From CAYJRR01 sp964372275 [NCBI: uncultured bacterium] (lineage in GTDB: Bacteria; CAYJRR01), in NCBI GenBank assembly GCA_964372275.1, contig CAYJRR010000112.1, positions 1 to 14,659 of the forward strand: a DNA stretch of 14,659 bases, given 5' to 3'. Position numbers and translations under genes: made by a program. The notes beneath the pieces are model-generated. The model saw only the letters and a list, made by a program, of their open reading frames with translations. It had not been told where the DNA came from and did not search any database. Within the stretch, counting starts at the first letter, position 1; every line of letters starts with the position of its first letter. Below are positions 1 through 7,381 of this stretch, piece after piece.

Positions 1-984
<984 letters not shown>

Positions 985-1042
985 CGAAGCCGCGCGTGGC
1001 GTCGCGCCCGACAGCGTGACGTCCCGCTTTGCATTTTTCGAT

Positions 1043-1080
1043 GGGGCCCGGTCTTTCGACCGGGCCCCTCGTCTTCCTGG
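1043..1080 (+). terminator. Intrinsic-type terminator after groEL
   Basis: A perfect 11-bp inverted repeat (GGGGCCCGGTC at 1043-1053, GACCGGGCCCC at 1058-1068) has a 4-base loop TTTC and is followed by the pyrimidine-rich tract TCGTCTTCCT on the plus strand. It lies between the convergent ends of groEL and the coiled-coil gene. The T tract is imperfect on the plus strand. On the minus strand the bases after the stem are A-rich rather than U-rich, so the site fits groEL termination better than bidirectional use. Confidence 0.8.
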
Positions 1081-1081
1081 G

Positions 1082-1471
1082 TCAGCGAATCTTTTCTTCG
1101 AGGATCGTGACCCGGCGCTCCAGGTCCCGCCAGTGCGAGCCGGTGTTCACGACGACCTTGTCGATCCGCTCGTCGATCCTCTCCAGCCGCGCGTCGACGT
1201 GCGCAAGCCGCTCGTCCATGGTGCCCAACCGCGCGTCCATGGTTCCGAGTCGCTCGTCCATCGTCGCGAGTCGCTCGTCCATCGTCGCGAGTCGCCCGTC
1301 CATCGTCGCGAGCCGCCCGTCCACGGTCGCCAGCCGTTGGTCGAGAAGCACGAAGCCGGAACGCGTTTCAAGGCGCAGGTCCTTGAGCTCGGACGTGTGC
1401 TCCTGGAGCGTTTCGTGGATCTTCTCCAGGATCTTCACTTCGGGGGTTTTTCCGTTTCCCTCTTGCGTCAT
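1082..1471 (-). CDS. Small heptad-repeat coiled-coil protein, function unknown
   Basis: The product is a 129-residue soluble protein with no signal peptide. Its N-terminal third (about 1-42) is charged and helical. The middle (about 43-105) consists of nine consecutive heptads of the type DERLATM, with Leu and Met/Val/Ile spaced 3-4-3-4 as a/d core residues, so it should form a long regular coiled coil. It ends in a charged stretch (WRDLERRVTILEEK). The start ATG at 1471 is preceded by a Shine-Dalgarno GGGAGA four bases upstream. No enzymatic motif is visible; a structural, oligomerising or adaptor role is the most that can be inferred. The gene converges on groEL and diverges from the 1639 operon. 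The minus strand is chosen over competing plus-strand frames because of the SD, the start and the strict a/d pattern; the 21-bp periodicity keeps other frames open too. Confidence 0.8.
   Translation of the reverse strand: MTQEGNGKTPEVKILEKIHETLQEHTSELKDLRLETRSGFVLLDQRLATVDGRLATMDGRLATMDERLATMDERLGTMDARLGTMDERLAHVDARLERIDERIDKVVVNTGSHWRDLERRVTILEEKIR
1167..1334. repeat. 21-bp in-gene tandem repeat, eight units
   Basis: Eight head-to-tail 21-base units start at 1167, 1188, 1209, 1230, 1251, 1272, 1293 and 1314. The units at 1251 and 1272 are identical (CGCTCGTCCATCGTCGCGAG plus T), the one at 1293 differs at two positions, and the outer units are progressively more diverged. Each unit encodes one heptad of the minus-strand coiled-coil protein. 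The near-identical central units suggest recent expansion by slippage or unequal recombination in steps of one heptad. Confidence 0.9.
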
Positions 1472-1475
1472 ACGT

Positions 1476-1502
1476 TCTCCCGCTGTCCGTCACGACAGTC
1501 TA
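1476..1502 (-). promoter_or_regulatory. Candidate -10 box and Shine-Dalgarno of the coiled-coil gene
   Basis: Reading on the minus strand, a -10-like TAGACT (1502-1497) lies about 25 bases before the ATG, and GGGAGA (1481-1476) is a good ribosome binding site. Between them CTGTC-CGTCAC-GACAG (1483-1498) is a small inverted repeat partly overlapping the -10 box. A convincing -35 hexamer is not obvious. Confidence 0.4.
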
Positions 1503-1621
1503 ACGGGGTCGCCGGCCCGGACAACGGGCTGCTTCGCGAATCCCGCAACGGCTCGTCCGGCGGCGAGAAATCGGACCGTGACCAGCCCCGGATGTAGGTG
1601 CTTCCCGGGCGCTCCCCTGGC

Positions 1622-1627
1622 TATACT
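1622..1627 (+). promoter_or_regulatory. -10-like TATACT of the 1639 operon, probably leaderless
   Basis: TATACT matches the sigma-70 -10 consensus at 5 of 6 positions in otherwise GC-rich DNA. Its first base lies 17 bases before the ATG at 1639, and no Shine-Dalgarno lies in between, so transcription would begin a few bases before or at the start codon. A similar element with identical spacing precedes the gene at 11420. No good -35 hexamer is seen. Confidence 0.5.
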
Positions 1628-1638
1628 CCGCGCGGTCG

Positions 1639-2718
1639 ATGGACATCGAGTCGCTGATCTCCCGCTACGGCATGCAGGGGCGCGAGCTGGACGTGATCCG
1701 GCACGTGCTGACCGGCGGGTCGGTGATCGACTGGCGCCGGCTCGACCTCGCCAACCGGGCGGAGGTCGACCAGCACCTCGCCCTCAACAAGCTCGACGGG
1801 GACGACCCGCGCGACGCGCGCTACATGCGCGGGGTGCTGGCCGAGTCGGTGCGTTTCCTGGAGGGGATCCTGGGGCGCAAGATCGACGAGGAGGTGGCCG
1901 GCGTCGACGACGTCCGGGACGTCTTCCTCCTGGCGCGCCGCGAGCGCCCGCGGCGGATCCGGATGGACGCCTGCTTCTGCCTCAAGGTGATGAACATCGT
2001 GAACCACCTGAACGGGCGGGAGCTCCTGTTCCGGGTGCCGATCTCCGAGCGCGATCTGACCTTTATGGCGCACGCCGAAGTGTCGCGCGTCGTCGACAAG
2101 ATGCGAGGGGAGGGGTTCCCGATCGTCGACTTCGAAGGTGGGGAGAAGACCCGCGACAGCATGATCCTCAAGCTCCTGGCGAAGAAGGAGACGCTGGCCG
2201 CCGCCGTCTACGACAAGATCCGATTCCGCGTCACGGTGGAGCACGTCGACGACATCGTCGGGGTGATCCTCCACTTCACCCGCCACCTCTTCCCCTTCAA
2301 CTACGTCATTCCGGGCCAATCGCAGAACGAGATCGTCCCGCTCCCGGAACAGATGGAGGAGCCGTCGATCCCCGGCGCGCTGCCGCGCACCGGACCCGCC
2401 GAGCGGCACCAGCGACATCTGAACGAGTTCTCCGGCCAGAGCTACCGGCACCTCGACTTCGTCGCCGACCTGCCGCTTCGGCTCGACCAGTTCGTGAACG
2501 TCACGTCCGATCCGGGCCTCGAGCGACTCGGGTCGGTCGTCTACGCCATGGTCGAGTTCCAGGTGATCGACCGCCTCACCGCGCGCGCCAACGAGGCGGG
2601 GGAGAACAACCACGAGGCCTACAAGCAGCGCCAGCGCGAGCGCGTCGTCCGCCGCCTGGAGCGTCCGCACGCGCCGCCGGACGAGCGGGCGCGGATGCCC
2701 GAAGGGGACCTGGAGTGA
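1639..2718 (+). CDS. Conserved protein of unknown function, TIGR04552-like
   Basis: The 359-residue soluble protein has no signal peptide or membrane span. It resembles what I recall as the TIGR04552 family of uncharacterised myxobacterial/deltaproteobacterial proteins; this assignment is from memory. The segment GGEKTRDSMILKLL (Lys170, Arg172) followed by AVYDKIRFRVTVEHVDDI (Asp192, Arg195, Arg197) recalls the order of basic and acidic motifs in the RelA/SpoT nucleotidyltransferase core, but the similarity is weak and functional identity is not claimed. The C-terminal ~40 residues are charged and probably disordered (RQRERVVRRLERPHAPP). The ATG at 1639 is chosen because the product begins naturally (MDIESLISRYGM) and a -10-like box sits just upstream; there is no SD. 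It is first in a four-gene operon: its stop overlaps the next start as GTGA. Confidence 0.75.
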   Translation: MDIESLISRYGMQGRELDVIRHVLTGGSVIDWRRLDLANRAEVDQHLALNKLDGDDPRDARYMRGVLAESVRFLEGILGRKIDEEVAGVDDVRDVFLLARRERPRRIRMDACFCLKVMNIVNHLNGRELLFRVPISERDLTFMAHAEVSRVVDKMRGEGFPIVDFEGGEKTRDSMILKLLAKKETLAAAVYDKIRFRVTVEHVDDIVGVILHFTRHLFPFNYVIPGQSQNEIVPLPEQMEEPSIPGALPRTGPAERHQRHLNEFSGQSYRHLDFVADLPLRLDQFVNVTSDPGLERLGSVVYAMVEFQVIDRLTARANEAGENNHEAYKQRQRERVVRRLERPHAPPDERARMPEGDLE

Positions 2719-3551
2719 CCGGGCGAGGACGCGTCGTCGTGGCGATTCTCCTCGCCGCGAGCGTCCCGGCCTGCGGGCTGGTGAAGTCGTTCCAGCGCCG
2801 GCCGCGCGTGACGCTCGAAGGGGTCGACGTGGTCGACGTCACCTTCCAGGCGGCGACGTTGAAGGCGCGCCTCGCCGTCGAGAACCGGATCCCGGTCTCG
2901 ATCGGTCTGGCGAAGGTGGAATGGGCGGTCGCGATCGAGGACCGGTCGCTGGGACAAGGGGAGATCACCTCGCCCGTCCAGGTCCCCGCGAACGGGTCGA
3001 CGCCGGTCGAGGTGCCGTTCACCGTCGCCTTCGCCGACCTTTATCGCATCCTGGAGGCCTACCGGGATCGGGACGAGGCCCCCTATCGCCTCGACGGGAA
3101 GTTGGCCGTCGACACGCCGCTCGGGCCGCTGTCGCTCCCGTTCCGCCACCACGGGACGCTCCCGGTGCTCAAGGTTCCGGCCGTCGACCTGGTGTCGGTG
3201 AAGGCGTCGCGGGTCAATTTCGCCGGCGCGGAACTGGAGCTGGGCTTCAAGGTGAAGAACCCGAACACGGTGGCGCTCGCGGTCGAGACGCTCGACTACG
3301 ACGTGCGTCTGGCGGGCTTGAGACTCGCCGACGGGCGGTTGCGAAAAGGGTTCGACCTTCCGGCGAAGGGTCACGGCGCATTCTCCGCCGAGGTCCGGCT
3401 CTCCTTCGCGCAGGTGACGACCGCGGTGCAGCAGGTGCTCGGCCGTTCGTCGGCCGACTATTCGGTCGGCGGAAACTTCTCGGCGCGCACGCCGTGGGGT
3501 TCGGTCACGACGCCGTACTCGAAGTCGGGGACGGTGAGGATCCAGAATTGA
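2715..3551 (+). CDS. LEA14-like (WHy/LEA_2 domain) lipoprotein
   Basis: The predicted 278-residue outer-membrane or periplasmic lipoprotein has a short basic N-terminus (TGRGR), a hydrophobic stretch (VVVAILLAASV) and the lipobox-like VPAC with Cys20 as the lipidated residue. The mature protein shows two related beta-rich repeats, each of the LEA_2/WHy type. The first (about 30-140) contains LEGVDVVDVTFQAATLKARL and VENRIPVSIGLAKVEWAV. The second (about 155-260) contains AELELGFKVKNPNTVALAVE, and KVKNPN is the family hallmark. Such domains are known from desiccation- and stress-related proteins and from bacterial envelope lipoproteins; the precise role is unknown. The GTG start at 2715 overlaps the previous stop (GTGA), with AAGGGG seven bases upstream as SD. 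An in-frame extension far upstream exists but has no coding character. The stop overlaps the next gene as TTGA. Confidence 0.85.
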   Translation: MTGRGRVVVAILLAASVPACGLVKSFQRRPRVTLEGVDVVDVTFQAATLKARLAVENRIPVSIGLAKVEWAVAIEDRSLGQGEITSPVQVPANGSTPVEVPFTVAFADLYRILEAYRDRDEAPYRLDGKLAVDTPLGPLSLPFRHHGTLPVLKVPAVDLVSVKASRVNFAGAELELGFKVKNPNTVALAVETLDYDVRLAGLRLADGRLRKGFDLPAKGHGAFSAEVRLSFAQVTTAVQQVLGRSSADYSVGGNFSARTPWGSVTTPYSKSGTVRIQN

Positions 3552-4702
3552 CCGCGCGCCCCTGCCACTTCGTCGCCGATCGCGGCGGGCTCGACCGGGC
3601 CGCGCGCCTCCTCGCCGGCTGCCCCGAGATCGGGATCGACGCCGAGATGGACGGCCTGCACGCCTTCCGCGCCAAGGTCTGCGTGCTGCAGATCGCCACC
3701 CCCGACGAGGACGTGCTGATCGACACCGTGGCGCTCAAGGACCTGGGGCCCCTGGAGCCGGCCTTCACGCGGCCGGGGGTGGTCCGCTTTGCGCACGGCG
3801 CCGCGCACGACGTGAAGTGCCTCAAGGCCGACTTCGGGTTCGGCATCGAGAAGCTGTTCGACACCTACATCGCCGCGCAGCTGCTCGGGCTCGAACGGTT
3901 GGGCTACGGCGACATCGTGCAGCAGCGCTTCGGCGTCCCGCTCGACAAGGCGTTGCAGACGGCCGACTGGGGGAAGCGCCCGCTGACCCGCGAGCAGATC
4001 GAGTACCTGCGGGGCGACGTGCGATTCCTGATCCCGCTCGGCAAACAGCTCCTCCACGAGCTGCGCGCGCGCGACCTGATGGAGGAGGCGGAGTACGAGT
4101 TCGCGCGGGTGTCGGCGCTTCCCCCCGAGTCGGACGGCGGCATCGCCGACGACGCCTATCTGAAGCCGAAGGAGTCGCGGGACCTGTCCCCGGAAGGGCT
4201 CGCGGTGCTGCGCGAGCTGTTCCTGGCGCGGCACGCCGAGGCGCGGGCGCTCGACCGGCCGCCGTTCAAGGTGGTGCGCGACGACGTGATGGTCGAGGTG
4301 GCCCGCCGGCGACCGGCGACCGCCGCCGAGCTCGCCCGGGTGCCGGGCCTCCCGCGCGGTCCGATCCAGGAGCGACTGCTGGAGGCGGTGCGGCGCGGGA
4401 TCGAAGCCGGATCGCCGCCGCCGCTCGCCCGGCCCGCGGGCACCCGACCCGACGCCGACGAGATCCGCGCCCGGCGCGCGCGCGAGGAGGCGCTGCGCGG
4501 ATGGCGCAAGACGGCGGCGAGCGGGCGCGGCGTGCCGCCGATGGCGGTCCTGCCGGCCTATACCCTGGACGAGATCGCGCGCCACCCGCCGGAGAGCCTC
4601 GAAGAGCTTTCCGCCCGCACCGGGATGATCCCCAAGCGGCTCGAGCTCTACGGCCAGCAGATCCTCCACGCCTTGACCGACGGAACGGGACACCGACCAT
4701 GA
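3548..4702 (+). CDS. rnd: Ribonuclease D (DEDDy 3'-5' exoribonuclease with HRDC domains)
   Basis: A cytosolic 3'-5' exonuclease that trims tRNA and other small RNA precursors. The 384 residues compare with ~375 in E. coli RNase D. Domains in order: the DEDDy exonuclease (about 1-190) with ExoI GIDAEM (Asp31, Glu33), ExoII HGAAHDVKCL (Asp88) and ExoIII YLRGD (Tyr153, Asp157), so all five catalytic residues are present; the family signature ADWGKRPLT; a first HRDC domain (about 215-285, SPEGLAVLRELFLARHAEAR); and a second HRDC-like helical domain at the C-terminus (about 330-380). The start is TTG at 3548, overlapping the previous stop as TTGA with GTGAGGA about eight bases upstream; no ATG fits the required N-terminus. 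An in-frame extension upstream to 2921 lies inside the LEA gene and is spurious. The stop overlaps the next start as ATGA. Confidence 0.93.
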   Translation: MTARPCHFVADRGGLDRAARLLAGCPEIGIDAEMDGLHAFRAKVCVLQIATPDEDVLIDTVALKDLGPLEPAFTRPGVVRFAHGAAHDVKCLKADFGFGIEKLFDTYIAAQLLGLERLGYGDIVQQRFGVPLDKALQTADWGKRPLTREQIEYLRGDVRFLIPLGKQLLHELRARDLMEEAEYEFARVSALPPESDGGIADDAYLKPKESRDLSPEGLAVLRELFLARHAEARALDRPPFKVVRDDVMVEVARRRPATAAELARVPGLPRGPIQERLLEAVRRGIEAGSPPPLARPAGTRPDADEIRARRAREEALRGWRKTAASGRGVPPMAVLPAYTLDEIARHPPESLEELSARTGMIPKRLELYGQQILHALTDGTGHRP

Positions 4703-5385
4703 CGATGCGACCCCACCCCCTCCTCGCCGCAGTGTTGGCGCTTTCGCTCGGATGCAGCGGCGGCGATGACGACGACGACGACGGTTCGATCAGCTTCGAC
4801 GACAGCGGCGGCACCGGCACCGGCACCCTCAAGATCACCGCCACCCTCTCGATGGGCACCGCCTTCCAGGCGACGGTCGCCGTCTCCGACGAGGAGAACG
4901 CCGCCGTCTCCGGGGCGTCGGTCGTCCTGACCACGCCGCTCGAGGAGATCGAGATGGTGGAGCAGGTGGCGGGGATCGGCTTCTACACCCTCCCGTCGAG
5001 CGGGTACGACTACGCGACCGGGTACCGCCTCGACGTCGACGCCGGCGAGGACTACGCGCGGGGCATCGCCATCACCGCGCCGGCCGAGAGCGACGTCACC
5101 GACCCCCAAGGGCAGTCGTCGCTGACGCTCGGCAACACGACCGACGTGGTGTGGACCGGCCGCGGCGCCGACGCCTTCAAGGTGGAGTTCGAGATCAACG
5201 AGGCGGCCGGCAGCGGATGGGTCGACGGCGATCCCGGGACCTACACCACCGCCGTCCTCAACAGCGCCGGGCTCGAGATCCTCACCTTCCGCCGCAAGAA
5301 GGAGATCGAGATCACCTCCGGCCGCACCGGATCGCTGTTGAAGCTGGAGCTCAAGGAGATCGTGAGCCCCTTGAGCGTCGAATAG
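4699..5385 (+). CDS. Small Asp-rich lipoprotein of unknown function
   Basis: The 228-residue predicted lipoprotein has N-terminus MTMRPHPLLAAVLALSLGC with Cys19 as the lipidation site. The cysteine is followed by SGG and six consecutive Asp residues (23-28), then a Gly/Thr-rich linker (GGTGTGT), typical of a flexible tether. The rest is beta-rich with Val/Thr alternation; VSGASVVLTTP recalls Ig-like or carboxypeptidase-regulatory-like beta sandwiches, but I cannot assign a family. It has no Cys beyond the lipid Cys and no catalytic motif. The ATG at 4699 overlaps the rnd stop (ATGA) with a weak GGGA upstream; an alternative ATG two codons later (4705) cannot be excluded. It is last in the operon and ends only three bases from the convergent DUF1634 gene. 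Confidence 0.85.
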   Translation: MTMRPHPLLAAVLALSLGCSGGDDDDDDGSISFDDSGGTGTGTLKITATLSMGTAFQATVAVSDEENAAVSGASVVLTTPLEEIEMVEQVAGIGFYTLPSSGYDYATGYRLDVDAGEDYARGIAITAPAESDVTDPQGQSSLTLGNTTDVVWTGRGADAFKVEFEINEAAGSGWVDGDPGTYTTAVLNSAGLEILTFRRKKEIEITSGRTGSLLKLELKEIVSPLSVE

Positions 5386-5388
5386 CGC

Positions 5389-5751
5389 TCACCACTCGGC
5401 GAGCGTGGCCAGCGCCAGCAGGAGCAGGACGGCGACGCAGCAGGCGAGGGCTCGGCGGTCGTTCTCGCGGGCGAACAGGAACCCCGCCGCCGCCACCCGC
5501 GCCACCGGGGTCCCGATCAGCACCAGGATGCCGGCGCGGAGGAGGAGCTCCGGCGCCGATCCCGCCGCGGTGCCGCCGCCGGATCCGCGCGGAAGCCCGC
5601 CCTGGAAGGCGCCCAGCACGCTGCCGGCCGCGAGCAGCAGGCTCCCGAGGACGATCCCGGCCTCGACCAGCCGCGCGAGCGACCGGCGGGCAACCCCGCC
5701 GACGCCTCCTACGAGATCGCCTCCGCGAGCATCTGTGCCAACGCCTTTCAC
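5389..5751 (-). CDS. DUF1634 membrane protein, partner of TauE/SafE permease
   Basis: The 120-residue integral membrane protein has three likely transmembrane helices at about 31-49 (AGIVLGSLLLAAGSVLGAF), 68-90 (containing the family-type LVLIGTPVARVAAAGFLF) and 98-117, with the charged loop ARENDRRA between the last two. The TPVxRV and FxxxxDR pattern is the DUF1634 hallmark. Genes of this family are known to sit next to TauE/SafE (DUF81) permeases, as here, and are presumed to be accessory subunits. The start is GTG at 5751, overlapping the permease stop (GTGA) with GGAGG seven bases before it inside the permease gene. The N-terminal ~25 residues are Gly/Val-rich, not membrane-like, and come from a duplication of the gene junction (5702-5778). 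A longer upstream extension in this frame is antisense to nothing and overlaps the permease; it is rejected. Confidence 0.85.
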   Translation of the reverse strand: MKGVGTDARGGDLVGGVGGVARRSLARLVEAGIVLGSLLLAAGSVLGAFQGGLPRGSGGGTAAGSAPELLLRAGILVLIGTPVARVAAAGFLFARENDRRALACCVAVLLLLALATLAEW

Positions 5752-5778
5752 GCGATCGCCTCCACGAGCATCCGTGCC
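5702..5778. repeat. 38-bp direct repeat across the permease/DUF1634 junction
   Basis: Bases 5702-5739 and 5741-5778 match at 32 of 38 positions with a 39-bp period (13 codons). The upstream copy on the minus strand carries the end of the permease gene, its SD (GGAGG) and the GTGA start/stop overlap. The downstream copy, inside DUF1634, keeps the GGAGG but has GTA in place of GTG. It looks like an in-frame tandem duplication of the coupling site that added 13 codons to DUF1634. Confidence 0.8.
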
Positions 5779-6521
5779 GCGATCACGACGAGGATTGTGG
5801 CGAACAGCAGGCGCAGCCACGTCACCGGGACGCGCGGCATCCACCGCGTCCCCACCGTCGCGCCGGCCAGGACCCCGACCACCGTCGGCGCGGCGATCGC
5901 CAGGTCGACCAGACCGCGGCGGAGGTAGAGGAGCGCGCTCGCGGAGGCGGTGACGCCGATCATGTAGGCGCTGGTGGCGACCGCAATCCGGAAGGGGACC
6001 CCCATCACCATGTTCATCACCGGCACCTTGAGCGCGCCGCCTCCGATCCCCAGCACCGCCGAGACGAAGCCGGCGACCGACGAGACCGCGACGCCGGCGG
6101 GAAGGTTGCGCGGCCTCCACGAGCCTTCCGTCGCCCGGAGGACGTCGGGGGTCTCCGCCGGCGCACGGCGCGCCGCGATCCATTGCCAGCCGGCGAGGTA
6201 GAGCGCGAACAGGGCGAAGAGGACCTGCAGCGCACCCACCGGGAGCATGGCCGCCGACCACCCTCCTACGATCGCGCCGAAGACGGTCGCGACCTCGAGC
6301 ACCATCCCCAACCGGATGTCGCACAGCCCGTCCGCCAGGTATCGCGCCGACGATCCGGTCGAGGTGGCGATCACCCCCACGAGGCTGGTGGCGACCGCCA
6401 CCGGAAACGGAACGCCGAAAAGGAGCGTCAGCGCCGGAACGAGAAGGATCCCGCCCCCGACCCCCGCCAACGAGCCGAGCAGCCCCGCCGCCGCGCCGAC
6501 GAGGAGCAGCAGGATTGTCAT
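5748..6521 (-). CDS. TauE/SafE (DUF81) family anion permease
   Basis: The 257-residue polytopic inner-membrane protein comprises almost entirely hydrophobic segments (about 7-8 helices). The family's internal duplication is plain: the N-half GVGGGILLVP (20-29) followed by GVPFPVAVATS, and the C-half GIGGGALKVP (158-167) followed by GVPFRIAVATS. Members export or import small organic or sulfur anions (sulfite, sulfoacetate, taurine-related compounds); the substrate here is unknown. The ATG at 6521 has no recognisable SD and lies 79 bases after the creatininase-family stop, a gap in which I see no gene or clear hairpin. It overlaps DUF1634 by four bases. The context, with a CoA ligase and an amidohydrolase, suggests transport of the pathway's substrate or product rather than a generic sulfite role. 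Confidence 0.92.
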   Translation of the reverse strand: MTILLLLVGAAAGLLGSLAGVGGGILLVPALTLLFGVPFPVAVATSLVGVIATSTGSSARYLADGLCDIRLGMVLEVATVFGAIVGGWSAAMLPVGALQVLFALFALYLAGWQWIAARRAPAETPDVLRATEGSWRPRNLPAGVAVSSVAGFVSAVLGIGGGALKVPVMNMVMGVPFRIAVATSAYMIGVTASASALLYLRRGLVDLAIAAPTVVGVLAGATVGTRWMPRVPVTWLRLLFATILVVIAARMLVEAIA

Positions 6522-6600
6522 GGCGCGAGTCGTTCGGGCGCCGCCGTGTCGCTCGGCGACGCCTGCCGTGCGCGATCGTCCGCGGGTACCACGCGCCGGC

Positions 6601-7353
6601 TCACGCCGGCCATGCCATCTCCGCGATCTCGGTCAGCACCATTTCCACCAGTCTTCCGTAGATCTCCTCCCCCTCCTCCGCCGAGGCTCCCGCCGGATCC
6701 CCGAAGTAGGCCTGGTCCGCGCCGGCCGCTTCGAAGGTCCGGACGCCGTCGCGCATCGCCTTGGCGAGGTCGATCGGCTTCGGGGGGAGGCCGGCGCGCC
6801 GCGTCTCGCGCACCAGCTCGGGGCGCGCGGCGAGCACCAGCGAGGTCTCGTAGCTCCCGGCGTGGCAGGCGCCGCGCTTGAACTCGTCGGTCATCGTCCG
6901 CGCCCACCGCTTGGAACAGACGTCGGGGAAGCAGACCGGGCGGCCGGTGAGGCAAAGCGCCGCGGCGATGCCGTCCTGGATCGTGCGCAGATGGTCGGGC
7001 TCCAGATGGCTGTTGACCAGGACGACGCGGCCGAACCCTTGGCGGTCGAGGCCGACGCACAGGTCGCGGATCAGCGCCGTCGCCGTCTCCGCCGGGAGCG
7101 TCACCGAGCCGGCGAAGCCGGCGGCGTAGTCGGTGACGGCGTAGCTCGAGGCCGGCGCGATCACCGCGTCGACGTTTTTCTGCGAGAGCGCCCGCGCCAC
7201 GCGGCGGCACAGCTCCCGCGAGATGATCACGTCGGTCGCGAGCGGCAGGTGCGGTCCGTGGGCCTCTGTCGACCCGATCGGCACCAGGACGACGGCGCCG
7301 GCATCGCGCGCCTCCTGGGCCTCGACCCAGGTCATCTCCGCCAGGAACTTCAT
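6601..7353 (-). CDS. Creatininase-family metal-dependent amidohydrolase
   Basis: The 250-residue cytosolic enzyme of the creatininase superfamily would hydrolyse cyclic or linear amides using two divalent metals. The motifs are complete: GSTEAHGPHLPLATD (Glu30, His32, Asp41), FAGSVTLPAET (80-90), VVLVNSHLEPDH (His116, Glu118) and CHAGSYETS (His164, Glu169). These line up with the metal ligands of creatininase. The third motif reads NSHLEPDH instead of the common NGHGGN, so this belongs to a divergent subgroup and true creatininase activity should not be assumed. The start ATG at 7353 has SD GGAGGAG seven bases upstream; a longer frame up to 7551 is Arg-rich, overlaps the CoA ligase and is rejected. 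It lies 28 bases after the ligase stop, clearly the same transcript. Confidence 0.9.
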   Translation of the reverse strand: MKFLAEMTWVEAQEARDAGAVVLVPIGSTEAHGPHLPLATDVIISRELCRRVARALSQKNVDAVIAPASSYAVTDYAAGFAGSVTLPAETATALIRDLCVGLDRQGFGRVVLVNSHLEPDHLRTIQDGIAAALCLTGRPVCFPDVCSKRWARTMTDEFKRGACHAGSYETSLVLAARPELVRETRRAGLPPKPIDLAKAMRDGVRTFEAAGADQAYFGDPAGASAEEGEEIYGRLVEMVLTEIAEMAWPA

Positions 7354-7381
7354 CGGCCGGCTCCTCCGCGGGAGGCGTCCG

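Noticed and set aside
1167-1334. Regular repeats as a possible CRISPR array
   Set aside because: Units are contiguous 21-mers with no unique spacers and encode in-frame heptads; no cas gene is present.
1029-2714. Very long plus-strand open frame joining the intergenic DNA to the LEA lipoprotein
   Set aside because: It crosses the groEL terminator, the antisense of the coiled-coil gene and the 1639 gene. Its translation is Arg/Pro/Ser-rich, and the lipoprotein signal peptide begins only at 2715 with its own SD and stop/start overlap.
2921-3547. N-terminal extension of ribonuclease D
   Set aside because: It lies fully inside the LEA lipoprotein gene in another frame and has a Gly/Arg-rich shadow composition. 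The exonuclease domain begins right after the TTG at 3548.
3458-4693. 411-codon minus-strand frame opposite rnd
   Set aside because: It is the antisense shadow of a convincingly conserved gene with all catalytic residues. The product is His/Arg/Gly-rich without any motif.
5752-6324. Upstream extension of the DUF1634 frame on the minus strand
   Set aside because: It overlaps the TauE/SafE gene out of frame. The family needs only ~100-120 residues, and GTG at 5751 has an SD and a GTGA overlap.
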